This document shows, piece by piece, positions 1 through 6,501 of a stretch of DNA of 10,484 nucleotides (the stretch's first letter is position 1; every line of letters starts with the position of its first letter). This DNA is from CAYNLG01 sp964397995. Lineage in GTDB: Bacteria > Planctomycetota > Phycisphaerae > FEN-1346. The notes beneath the pieces were generated by a model. It was not told the origin of the DNA. It ran no database searches and saw only the letters and a program-made list of their open reading frames with translations. The stretch lies in NCBI GenBank assembly GCA_964397995.1, contig CAYNLG010000103.1:1-10484 (forward strand), read 5' to 3'. Both the position numbers and the translations under genes were made by a program.

Positions 1-819
1 CGTCATCTCATTGCCGCGCTCCCCGCACCCGATGTAGACGATGATCTCGGCGTCAGACCACTTGGCCAGCTGGTGCTGGGTGATCGTCTTGCCGGTGCCG
101 AAGCCGCCCGGAATGGCCGCCGTCCCGCCCTTGCCGAGGGGGAAGAAGGTGTCGATGATCCGCTGGCCGGTGACGAGGGGCTCGTCGGCGCGCCGGCGCT
201 GCCGGATGGGGCGCGGCAAGCGCACGGGCCACCGCTGGACCATGGTCAACTCGCGTTTGCCTTCAGGGGTCTCCAGGACCAGGACTGTATCCCGGATCGA
301 GTACTCGCCGGACTCGGCGACCCAGGATACGGTGCCCGAGATGTCCGGCGGCACCAGAAGGCGATGCGTCGCCAAGGCCGTCTCGGCCACCTCGGCATAG
401 CAGGCCCCCGCCTGGAGGGCGTCGCCTGTCGTGACGCGCGACGTGAACGGCCAGCGGCGGTCGGCATCGAGGGCCGGCACCCGCTCGCCGCGTTGAATCC
501 AGGCTCCGCTGTGCTCCTGAATGCCCCGCAGGGGCCGCTGGATGCCGTCGTAGATGTTCCCCAGGAGGCCCGGCCCCAGGTCCACCGAGAGCGGCGCCCC
601 CGTCCGCTCGACGGGGGCCCCCGGCTTCAGCAGGGACGTGTCCTCGTAGACCTGGATCGTGGCCCGGTCGCCTGTGACGCGGACGACCTCGCCGATCAGG
701 CCCAGGTCGCCGACCCGGACCACCTCGTACATGCCTACGTCCCGGAGGCCGGTGGCCGTCACAATCGGCCCGCTGACGCGGTTGACGGTCGCGGCCGGGA
801 GCGTGCGGGTGCCCGTCAT
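1..819 (-). CDS. atpA: V/A-type ATPase catalytic subunit A (partial, C-terminus beyond the left edge)
   Basis: This is the nucleotide-binding catalytic subunit of the A3B3 head of a V/A-type rotary ATPase. The 273 residues present cover the N-terminal beta-barrel (about 1-75, beginning MTGTRTLPAATVNRVSGP), the bulge region special to A subunits (about 110-190, including SGTVSWVAESGEYSIRDTV), and the start of the nucleotide-binding domain. The Walker A loop PGGFGTGKT lies at 237-245, and GCGERGNEM at 264-272 carries the conserved catalytic glutamate (E267). The bulge and GERGNEM separate A from the regulatory B subunit and from F-type beta. The ATG at 819 lies two bases after the stop of subunit E, with AAGGAG eight bases upstream inside the E gene, so the two are translationally coupled. 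About 300 more residues are expected off the edge, probably followed by B and D. Family identity is very secure; ATP synthesis versus hydrolysis direction cannot be read from sequence. Confidence 0.97.
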   Translation of the reverse strand, partial: MTGTRTLPAATVNRVSGPIVTATGLRDVGMYEVVRVGDLGLIGEVVRVTGDRATIQVYEDTSLLKPGAPVERTGAPLSVDLGPGLLGNIYDGIQRPLRGIQEHSGAWIQRGERVPALDADRRWPFTSRVTTGDALQAGACYAEVAETALATHRLLVPPDISGTVSWVAESGEYSIRDTVLVLETPEGKRELTMVQRWPVRLPRPIRQRRRADEPLVTGQRIIDTFFPLGKGGTAAIPGGFGTGKTITQHQLAKWSDAEIIVYIGCGERGNEMT

Positions 820-821
820 AC

Positions 822-1472
822 TCACGACTCCTTCTCCGCCTCTGCGGCAGGTTCCCTGCGCAGGAACCGCCCCGCCACGTGCCGCCTGAGGGCCGGCCAC
901 ATTCGGTCCAGCCGGGCCGCAAGGCGGTTGTCCCACACCTGGCGTCCGTCGGGATCGCGGACGACCACCCCGTCGCCGGGGGTCCCCGGGCGCTCGACCA
1001 CGCTCACCTGGAGGCCTTCGCGGCCGGCCCGGCGGACGACATCCTCGGCCAAGCCGTCACCGAAGCGCGGCACGTCCTCGGCCGCCAGCTCCAGCACCAC
1101 GGCGTCGCCCGCGATGCATCCGGCCGCCTCGGCCGCCAGGGCCGCGACCCTCTCCCGATCGGCCCCGGCCTCGGCCAATCGCTGCCTGGCCCGCCCCCGG
1201 ACGGCCTCCAGTGCGTCTTCCAGACGTTGGGCCCGCATGCGGCCGACTTCGACGGGCACGCGCGCCAGCACCAGGTCCCGTGTGCGTTCGGCTTGGCGGC
1301 GGGCCTCGTCCAAGCGGGCCTCGCGGTCCTCCTTGGCCTCCTTGTCGGCCTCCTTCAGGATATCGCGGGCGTCGCGTTCGGCACGGCGACGGAGGCGCTC
1401 GGCCTGGCGCTGGGCATCGTCCAGGATCTCGTCCCGGAGCACCTGCATCGGGCTCGCATCGGCGGACGTCAC
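822..1472 (-). CDS. atpE: V/A-type ATPase peripheral-stalk subunit E
   Basis: This is subunit E, which with subunit H/G forms the peripheral stalk holding the A3B3 head against the membrane a-subunit. The 216-aa protein has a long charged alpha-helical N-terminal half (about 10-100, rich in R, E and A, coiled-coil like) and a globular C-terminal domain. That domain contains GDGVVVRDPDGRQVWDNRLAARL (about 167-188), matching the family pattern of a glycine-rich strand followed by DG...DN..ARL. The start is a GTG at 1472 that overlaps the TGA of subunit F by four bases (GTGA). A full AAGGAGG sits seven bases upstream, so this start is preferred over the internal ATG at 1448. Length is close to the usual 190-215 aa. 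The position directly before subunit A fits the ATPase operon. It should not be confused with F-type epsilon, which shares the atpE-style naming problem. Confidence 0.93.
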   Translation of the reverse strand: MTSADASPMQVLRDEILDDAQRQAERLRRRAERDARDILKEADKEAKEDREARLDEARRQAERTRDLVLARVPVEVGRMRAQRLEDALEAVRGRARQRLAEAGADRERVAALAAEAAGCIAGDAVVLELAAEDVPRFGDGLAEDVVRRAGREGLQVSVVERPGTPGDGVVVRDPDGRQVWDNRLAARLDRMWPALRRHVAGRFLRREPAAEAEKES

Positions 1473-1807
1473 GGCGCGGCCTCCTTCTCGTCTTCTTCCT
1501 GGCCGATGGTGATGCCCACGGCCTCTTGGACCAGTTCACGGAGCGTCTTGCGGCCGGCGAGCGGCCCGTCCGGGCCCGGCACCTCGGTCACCAGCGGCTC
1601 AGAGCGGGTGGTCCGGATCTCGTCGACGAGGTCGCGGCAGTCGGCGGCCACCTCGTGCGTGAGGATCAGGATTCCCAGGTCCGGCCGCCCGAGCGCCCGC
1701 TCGATGGCCTCGTGGGCCTCGCGCTCGCCCGCGACGGCCTCGCCCTGGACGCCCGCGAGGCGGAAGCCGCGGACCGTATCCTCGTCGGCGATACAGAAGA
1801 ACCGCAT
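1469..1807 (-). CDS. atpF: V/A-type ATPase central-stalk subunit F
   Basis: This small 112-aa protein matches subunit F, which binds subunit D in the rotating central stalk and is linked to regulation of ATP hydrolysis in this family. It begins MRFFCIADEDTVRGFRLAGV, the family's opening beta strand followed by the D-x-x-T-x-x-G-F-R-L-A-G motif. GILILTHEVA (45-54) is the second conserved strand and turn, and EPLVTEVPGPDG is the typical proline-containing end of the fold. The C-terminus (IGQEEDEKEAAP) is acidic and variable. The gene starts 13 bases after the stop of subunit K with only a weak ribosome binding site, so it probably relies on readthrough from upstream genes. Its stop codon overlaps the GTG start of subunit E. 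Confidence 0.93.
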   Translation of the reverse strand: MRFFCIADEDTVRGFRLAGVQGEAVAGEREAHEAIERALGRPDLGILILTHEVAADCRDLVDEIRTTRSEPLVTEVPGPDGPLAGRKTLRELVQEAVGITIGQEEDEKEAAP

Positions 1808-1820
1808 GCCGGGCGCCCCG

Positions 1821-2162
1821 CTAGAACTTCGCCAGCAGCAGGATCGCGACGATGAAGCCGATGACCGCCAAGCCTTCGGCCAGGCCCACGAGCGGCAGGC
1901 TCCGCAGCAGCAGTTCCGGCTTCTCGGCCGCGGCCCCGAGGGCCGCCGAACCGATCTTGCCGACCGCCATGGCCGAGCCGACGATGCTCACGGCCGTCAC
2001 GAACGCCACCGCCGCCGCCAGCACCATCGCCACATTGTCGCTGGTCTTGGGGGCTTCGGTCTCCTCTTCGTGTTCGGCGGGGGCCGCCATCGCCGCCGCC
2101 CCCAGGGCCGCCACCAAGCCGAGCCCCAGGAGCAGCACGGCCACCCAACGGAATGCGTTCAT
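1821..2162 (-). CDS. atpK: V/A-type ATPase membrane rotor subunit K (c-ring proteolipid)
   Basis: This is the proteolipid that forms the ion-carrying rotor ring. The 113-aa product starts with a hydrophobic stretch ending AAAMAA (about 1-27) that looks like a cleavable signal peptide. A short acidic linker (PAEHEEETE) follows, then one two-helix hairpin: helix 1 at about 43-67 and helix 2 at about 88-111. E96 in LVGLAEGLAVIGF is the expected ion-binding carboxylate. Helix 1 has no glutamine, and E96 is followed by G rather than S or T, so the usual Na+ ligand pattern is absent and protons are the more likely ion (inference). A single hairpin resembles Thermus-type and F-type c rather than the doubled eukaryotic form. 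A strong AGGAGGT overlapping the stop of subunit I, seven bases before the ATG, suits a subunit needed in many copies. Confidence 0.94.
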   Translation of the reverse strand: MNAFRWVAVLLLGLGLVAALGAAAMAAPAEHEEETEAPKTSDNVAMVLAAAVAFVTAVSIVGSAMAVGKIGSAALGAAAEKPELLLRSLPLVGLAEGLAVIGFIVAILLLAKF

Positions 2163-2176
2163 CGCGCGTACCTCCT

Positions 2177-4159
2177 CTAGCCCTTGAGCGGGCGTTCCTC
2201 CTCGCGGGTGCCCAGCTCGAACGGCTGGAACGCCCGCCCGGTTCCCGTGAAGAACTTGCTGAAAAACTCGTAATACGTCAGCCGGATCGCCTGGACGGTG
2301 GCGATCAGGGCCTCGAGCAGGATGGTCAGGATGTTGCCGACCACGATGATGAGGATGCCGACGGTGCTGCCCAGCCCCCCGCCGCCGATCATGCCGGAGA
2401 CCTCGCGGGCCATCAGGAAGGTCGCGAGCAGGATGGCGGCGTGGCTCATCGCGTAGGCCGCCAGACGCACGAAGCTGATCGTGTTGGCCCCGTACGCGAG
2501 GACCGCCTCGAAGACCTCGATGACGGACTCGAAGGCGGCCATCAGCAGGTTCCCGGCGTGGTGCTTCTTGCCGGCCCGGGCCGCCAGGGCAAAGGCGATG
2601 GGCTCCTTGAGGGCCAGACCGAGCAGCGGCAGGACGACCAGAACGACAATCTCCAGCCAGTGCAGGTCCTTTTGCTCGTAGACGAAGAACTTGACAGCCA
2701 GGGCCAGGACGCCCCAGTAGAAGACCGCTCCGGCGACGCCAAACTTGTCCAGGAACCCGCCCAGGACGTCGCCCTTTCGGAAGCGGTTGATGATGTTGAG
2801 CACCAGGCCAGTGCTGATGACCACAATGCCGACGACGATGGCGTCGATGAGCAGTTCCAGGGCCTCGCCTTCCAGCGGGTTATGCCAGAGGCCCCAGCCG
2901 TGGGCGCCGAAGTACTCGCCGTAGATGAAGCCGAAGATGCTACTGCTCGCCCCCGCGAAGAGCAGGAGCAGGCCGATGTCGCGGATCCGCTCCTTACGGC
3001 TGGTCCAGACCATGGCCAGGCCCGCCACCGCCAGGACACTGCCGTGGCCGACATCGCCGAACATCATGCCGAACATCAACAGGAACGCCGCCGCGACGAA
3101 CAGCGTCGGCTCCAGTTCGCGGTATCCCGGGAGGCCGTAGCCGACCACGAGCATCTGGAACGGCCGCAGCCACCAGGCGTTCCGTAGAAGGACGGGGATT
3201 TCCTCGTCCGGGACGTCGTCGGGCTCCTCGGCCTCAACAACGCACCGGCCGCCGATCTTGTCCTGGAGCCGCCTGCGGAGCTTGATGATGTCCTCGGCGG
3301 GCACCCAGCCGGTGATGAGTACGGTCTGGTCGGTGCGGGGGAAGTTCTCCTCGGCCTCGAGCAGCTTCCGCTCAACGCGGACGACGGCTTCCAGCATGGC
3401 GAGGACGGGCGCCTGGTCGCGGACCAGGGCCTCCAGGGCCTCCCGGGGCCTCTGGAGTTCCTCGGAGAGCTGGTCCTTCTCTTCGCGGGCTTGGCGGATG
3501 ACCTCGTCCATCGTGGCGGCCTGGGCCTGCTCGATCTGCTCGCGGTGGAATCCGGCCTCTTCGAGGGCGGTTTCGAGGGAGAACCGGCCTTTTCGGCTCG
3601 TCACGGCCACAATCCGCCGCCGCCCCTCCTGGTCGCTCATCGGAAGCAGCACGACGTTCGGCCCGACCGACTTCTCGACCTCCGGCAGGTTGTCGCCCGG
3701 CAAGCTCCCGATGGCGAAGTGCAGGAACGAGAAGCGGCCGACCTGGTCGAACGAGACCTCCAGGCCCCCGTAGGCCTCGACCTGGTCGAGCAGCGCGGTG
3801 ACTTGGCCCCAACGACGGAGGGTATCCTCCCGCTGGCGGAGGACTTCGTCGGCCCGGATTTCGGCCGCCCGGAGCCGCTCGTCCACCTGGTCGAGCGTCA
3901 GGGTCGGCAGCTCGGCGGGCGGCGAGGGCGGCGCGTCGATCTCCAACCGCCGCATCAGCTTCTCTATCCGCCCGAGCAGGGCGTCGCACCGGGCGAGGGC
4001 GTCGCCGCGGTCCGGCGGCTCCTGCGGGGCCGTATCGGGCCCCGCCCCGGTCCGGACCAGGTGGACGGCCCCGAGGGCCCCCATGGCGCGCAAGACCGTC
4101 CGCTCGTCCCGTTCCAGGACGACGACGCTCAGGCGGTTCATGCGGACCGAGCTAAACAC
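2177..4159 (-). CDS. atpI: V/A-type ATPase membrane subunit I (a-subunit)
   Basis: This is the membrane stator subunit that provides the ion half-channels next to the c-ring and anchors the peripheral stalks. The 660-aa protein has a cytoplasmic N-terminal half with long coiled coils (about 85-130 and 205-275), then a membrane half beginning near 340 with about eight helices. Conserved landmarks are EPTLFVAAAFLLMFGMMFGDVGHG (about 350-373) and ANTISFVRLAAYAMSHAA (about 558-575). The arginine at about 565 is the essential residue facing the c-ring glutamate. VQAIRLTYYEFFSKFF (about 622-637) carries the second conserved Q and R. The longest possible start is a TTG at 4165, but a GTG at 4159 has GGGGAG eight bases upstream and is preferred; an ATG at 4141 is also possible. 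It overlaps the end of subunit C by eight bases. The C-terminus is soluble and charged. Confidence 0.96.
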   Translation of the reverse strand: MFSSVRMNRLSVVVLERDERTVLRAMGALGAVHLVRTGAGPDTAPQEPPDRGDALARCDALLGRIEKLMRRLEIDAPPSPPAELPTLTLDQVDERLRAAEIRADEVLRQREDTLRRWGQVTALLDQVEAYGGLEVSFDQVGRFSFLHFAIGSLPGDNLPEVEKSVGPNVVLLPMSDQEGRRRIVAVTSRKGRFSLETALEEAGFHREQIEQAQAATMDEVIRQAREEKDQLSEELQRPREALEALVRDQAPVLAMLEAVVRVERKLLEAEENFPRTDQTVLITGWVPAEDIIKLRRRLQDKIGGRCVVEAEEPDDVPDEEIPVLLRNAWWLRPFQMLVVGYGLPGYRELEPTLFVAAAFLLMFGMMFGDVGHGSVLAVAGLAMVWTSRKERIRDIGLLLLFAGASSSIFGFIYGEYFGAHGWGLWHNPLEGEALELLIDAIVVGIVVISTGLVLNIINRFRKGDVLGGFLDKFGVAGAVFYWGVLALAVKFFVYEQKDLHWLEIVVLVVLPLLGLALKEPIAFALAARAGKKHHAGNLLMAAFESVIEVFEAVLAYGANTISFVRLAAYAMSHAAILLATFLMAREVSGMIGGGGLGSTVGILIIVVGNILTILLEALIATVQAIRLTYYEFFSKFFTGTGRAFQPFELGTREEERPLKG

Positions 4160-5198
4160 GGACAAGCTCCCCTTCGGGCCGCGGAATCAGCCGGCGGCGG
4201 ATCATCGCCGGCGCCAGCCGCACCCGGATGCCTTCGGTCAGCCGGATCAGGTTCGCCAGTTCCACGCGCCGGATGGCGGCATACGCCACCACCGCCCCCA
4301 GGCCCATGTGCGCACGGCGGAACGTCCGGTTCGCCAGCCGCCAGTACCGATCCCAGGCCAGGGCTTCGAGCCGCGCGGCATCGATGGCGGCGTCCTCGCC
4401 GGGGGGCAGCCCGTCGATGGCGGCGCCCTCGGCCAAGCGGCCGACCTCGGCCGTCGACGCCGCCTCCAGCATCTGGCCGAACCGTTTCGCGGGGATACCG
4501 GCCCCCTTGACGTGGAACCGCCGCAGCCGCCCCGCCGGCAGATCGTAGTGCTGCCGCCCGCGGGCCGCCAACATCAGGTGGAACGTGTCGGTCTCCTGCT
4601 GGGCGATTTCGACCACGTCGCCGCGATGGGCCCGCGGCAAGGCCCGGGCCCGGGCCATGAGTTCGCTGAGATAGCCGTAATCGAGGCCCGCTTCGACGTA
4701 AAAGGGCCTCGGATGCTCCCGGTACGGCGGCATCGCCCGCTGGAGCCCCTCGCGGAGCGGTCCCTCCGGCACGACGCCGGCAAACGCATCGATCGACCCG
4801 GCCTCGGCCAGCACATCCGTAGTCACGGCCAGATCGTCGGGCAGCGGCACGAGGTGCGGTTCCAGCTCCGCCGGCCGCATGCCCGCCGCGAAGCCCCGCG
4901 CCAGCACCTTCAGGTTCTCCATCTGGTAGCGGGCGCGGAGCCAGTCGAGGTACCGGCCGCTCGCCCCGCCGATCTTCTCAGCGATCTGCGAGAGCTCGGC
5001 CGCCCGGTCCATCACCAGCACCCGTTGGAGGCCGGCGGCCGTCAGGAACGTGGTCTCGGGGTACAGCGTGCGGGCGAGTTCGGCCAGGGAGCGGATGCGG
5101 CAGAGGTCGTCGAGCCGGTCGCCTTCGGCCAGCCGGCTGCGGCGGCCGTGGATGTTGGCCGCCAGGAAGTCCAGGTCCGTTGCCGTGCGTCCGCCCAT
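4152..5198 (-). CDS. atpC: V/A-type ATPase subunit C (d/AC39-type)
   Basis: This 348-aa protein matches subunit C, the funnel-shaped socket that sits on the c-ring and receives the central stalk (eukaryotic subunit d/AC39). It is a soluble, largely alpha-helical protein without membrane segments. It starts with TATDLDFLAANIHGRRSRL and shows the repeated helical pattern of the family, including RYLDWLRARYQMENLKVLARGFAAG (about 73-97), where the family has its typical W-x-x-x-Y-D/Q-x-x-N-L-K pattern, and a related NLIRLTEGIRVRL near the C-terminus. Length is slightly above the usual 320-340 aa. The ribosome binding site is poor, and the gene begins 29 bases after subunit H/G. It ends inside the start of subunit I, so translation of I is probably coupled to it. 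Sitting before I instead of after E is a rearranged order. Confidence 0.9.
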   Translation of the reverse strand: MGGRTATDLDFLAANIHGRRSRLAEGDRLDDLCRIRSLAELARTLYPETTFLTAAGLQRVLVMDRAAELSQIAEKIGGASGRYLDWLRARYQMENLKVLARGFAAGMRPAELEPHLVPLPDDLAVTTDVLAEAGSIDAFAGVVPEGPLREGLQRAMPPYREHPRPFYVEAGLDYGYLSELMARARALPRAHRGDVVEIAQQETDTFHLMLAARGRQHYDLPAGRLRRFHVKGAGIPAKRFGQMLEAASTAEVGRLAEGAAIDGLPPGEDAAIDAARLEALAWDRYWRLANRTFRRAHMGLGAVVAYAAIRRVELANLIRLTEGIRVRLAPAMIRRRLIPRPEGELVRV

Positions 5199-5227
5199 GC
5201 CGTTCGGCCCGGTGCCGCCCCCTCTGG

Positions 5228-5545
5228 CTACTCGGCCGGGTTGCGGACGTGCCGCACGACCGCCTCGACCGCCTCGGCTTGCGTCCCCGCGTCCATCTGG
5301 AACTCGGTTTCCAAGGCCGCGGCCGCCTCTTCCATCTGCCGCGCCTTCTTCGCCTCCGCCTCCCGGGCGGCTTCCTCGGTCAAGGCCTCGGCCTCCTGAC
5401 GGGTGGCCTGCCGGACCTCCTGGAGCTTGGCCTGGGCCTGTCTGCGGGCGTCGGCGCGGACCTGGTCGGCTTCGGCTTCGGCCTCGGCCACCAGCCGCTT
5501 CGCCTCGGCCTCGGCCTCCAGCATCTTCTGGATCACGTCCCGCAT
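5228..5545 (-). CDS. atpH: V/A-type ATPase peripheral-stalk subunit H/G
   Basis: A 105-aa protein made almost wholly of a charged heptad-like helix, beginning MRDVIQKMLEAEAEAKRLVA. It is the expected partner of subunit E in the right-handed coiled-coil peripheral stalk, called H in archaea and G in Thermus and eukaryotes. The sequence is dominated by A, E, Q, R and K with almost no glycine or proline until the last residues. The short tail VVRHVRNPAE may cap the helix. Length matches the family (about 100-120 aa). Such low-complexity helices align weakly with many proteins, so the call rests on both composition and position: 11 bases after the EIIA gene and directly before subunit C in an otherwise complete ATPase operon. 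The frame stays open well upstream (to about 5941), but that part overlaps the EIIA gene, so the ATG at 5545 is chosen. Confidence 0.88.
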   Translation of the reverse strand: MRDVIQKMLEAEAEAKRLVAEAEAEADQVRADARRQAQAKLQEVRQATRQEAEALTEEAAREAEAKKARQMEEAAAALETEFQMDAGTQAEAVEAVVRHVRNPAE

Positions 5546-5556
5546 GGCCGCCCCGC

Positions 5557-6009
5557 CTACTCCTCGGCCTCGAGGATGTCGAGGGCCTCTTCGGCCGAGC
5601 CGGCCTCGGTCAGTTTGCGATAGAAGCCCGGGGTCTGGACCAGGCGCGCGATTTCCGCCAGGGCCCGGACGTGCGGCCCCGGGTCGTTCTCGGGGGCCAG
5701 CAGCAGAAACACGACATGGACGGACTCGTCGTCGACAGCATCGAACTCGATGCCATCGGGGCTCGTGCCCAGGGCCGCCGTCAGCTTCGTGACGGCCGCC
5801 GACTTGCCGTGCGGAATGGCCACGCCCTGGCCGATGCCCGTGGTGCCTTTGGCTTCGCGGTCCAGGATTGCCTCCAGGGCCGTGTCCCGGTCGCTCAGGC
5901 GCCCGGCGCGGACCAGCAGGTCCACCAGCTCCTCGAAACACTCCTCCTTGTCGAGGCTTTCGAGGGGCACCTTGACGACCGACTCATCAAGAAGATCGCG
6001 TAATCTCAT
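5557..6009 (-). CDS. PTS EIIA domain protein (fructose/PtsN-like), first gene of the ATPase operon
   Basis: This 150-aa protein is a stand-alone phosphotransferase-system EIIA domain of the mannitol/fructose/nitrogen type. Such domains accept a phosphoryl group on a histidine from HPr or NPr and either pass it to a sugar permease or act as regulators (PtsN/EIIA-Ntr). The active-site motif GIGQGVAIPHGKS spans 58-70 with H67 as the phosphorylated residue. Other family landmarks are the opening LRDLLDESVVKVPLESLDKEE, the E-AILDRE helix before the active site, and VVFLLLAPENDPGPHVRALAEIARL after it. No EIIB or EIIC domain follows, so a regulatory PtsN-like role is more likely than sugar uptake. 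The ATG at 6009 has AGGAG eight bases upstream. It is the promoter-proximal gene of the ATPase operon, 11 bases before subunit H. A role in controlling the ATPase is inference only. Confidence 0.93.
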   Translation of the reverse strand: MRLRDLLDESVVKVPLESLDKEECFEELVDLLVRAGRLSDRDTALEAILDREAKGTTGIGQGVAIPHGKSAAVTKLTAALGTSPDGIEFDAVDDESVHVVFLLLAPENDPGPHVRALAEIARLVQTPGFYRKLTEAGSAEEALDILEAEE

Positions 6010-6095
6010 CCGTGTACTCCTGCGGTGCGCACGCCGTGTCCCTTCCTGCGCTCCCGCCCGGCAGACCGCGCGTCGGGCCGTTCACGAATCCAGGC

Positions 6096-6124
6096 ATCCT
6101 AGGGAGCGCGGCCGCGCATTGCAA
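6096..6124 (-). promoter_or_regulatory. Predicted sigma70-type promoter of the EIIA/V-ATPase operon
   Basis: On the minus strand TTGCAA (6124-6119) and TAGGAT (6101-6096) are separated by exactly 17 bases. Each matches the sigma70 consensus at four of six positions. Transcription would start near 6089, giving a leader of about 80 bases before the EIIA ATG at 6009. It is the best candidate in the 280-base gap between the divergent genes. It is a prediction from sequence only. Confidence 0.55.
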
Positions 6125-6190
6125 GCACGGATTCGCCGAGCGCGCCTCCAACGACCCCCAGGGAGCCGCCTGAGGCCCAATTCGTGGAAA

Positions 6191-6213
6191 TTCCCAGGCC
6201 CGGCGGCCTTGGG
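6191..6213. repeat. Imperfect inverted repeat over the zinc-ribbon gene's -35 region
   Basis: CCCAGGCC (6193-6200) and GGCCTTGGG (6205-6213) are inverted copies with a single bulged T and a four-base loop. The right arm overlaps the predicted -35 box of the zinc-ribbon promoter. It could be an operator or a chance GC-rich palindrome; no regulator can be named. Confidence 0.3.
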
Positions 6214-6237
6214 CAACCGGGCCGTGCGGCGTAGAAT
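6209..6237 (+). promoter_or_regulatory. Predicted promoter of the small zinc-ribbon gene
   Basis: TTGGGC (6209-6214) and TAGAAT (6232-6237) are 17 bases apart. The -10 box matches the consensus at five of six positions and the -35 at three of six. Transcription would begin near 6244, leaving a leader of about 47 bases before the ATG at 6291. Its orientation is divergent from the ATPase operon promoter. Confidence 0.5.
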
Positions 6238-6290
6238 GGGGGAGTGGTGCCCGAGGCGTGGGGGCGCCCGCAGCAGAAGGAGAGAGCGCC

Positions 6291-6494
6291 ATGACCGCCC
6301 CGCTCGACCATACCCTCGACATCACATGCCCGGGCTGCCGGACCGAGCTGCTCGTGACGCTGGAGCGCGTCCACCGGGGCGAGACGGTCATCTGTGCGCG
6401 GTGCGGCGAACGGTTCTCGCTCCAGCCGGCGGACCTGGTCCCCTGGGCTGCCCGCGAGACGCACCAGCCGCCCGACGCCTTATGGACCGCATGA
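6291..6494 (+). CDS. Small zinc-ribbon protein (67 aa), unknown function
   Basis: A 67-aa protein, the only convincing plus-strand gene in the window. It has two CxxC pairs, C13-P-G-C16 and C35-A-R-C38, spaced like a one-domain zinc ribbon. Between them lies LLVTLERVHRGETVICARCG, the strand-turn-strand usual in such ribbons (compare small MJ0042-like or zinc-ribbon domains). The tail after 47 is short and proline-rich, without a membrane segment. The ATG at 6291 has a strong AGAAGGAGAG ribosome binding site (GGAG at 6279-6282, eight bases before the ATG). An in-frame upstream ATG at 6258 lacks such a site and is not used here. The gene has its own promoter, and its stop is only seven bases from the convergent stop of rtcB. 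Zinc binding is inferred; the partner (nucleic acid or protein) is unknown. Confidence 0.8.
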   Translation: MTAPLDHTLDITCPGCRTELLVTLERVHRGETVICARCGERFSLQPADLVPWAARETHQPPDALWTA

Positions 6495-6501
6495 CAGGCC
6501 C

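Noticed and set aside
73..5399. Long plus-strand open frames opposite the ATPase genes (for example 73-1512, 879-2180, 2153-3187, 3491-4510, 3798-5399)
   Set aside because: Their products are R-, P-, G- or D/H-rich without family motifs, and they lie opposite genes with clear conserved motifs. High GC makes stop codons rare in shadow frames.
5546..5941. Upstream extension of the subunit H/G frame
   Set aside because: It overlaps the EIIA gene and reads as proline/glycine/arginine-rich shadow sequence; the helical H/G protein begins cleanly at the ATG at 5545.
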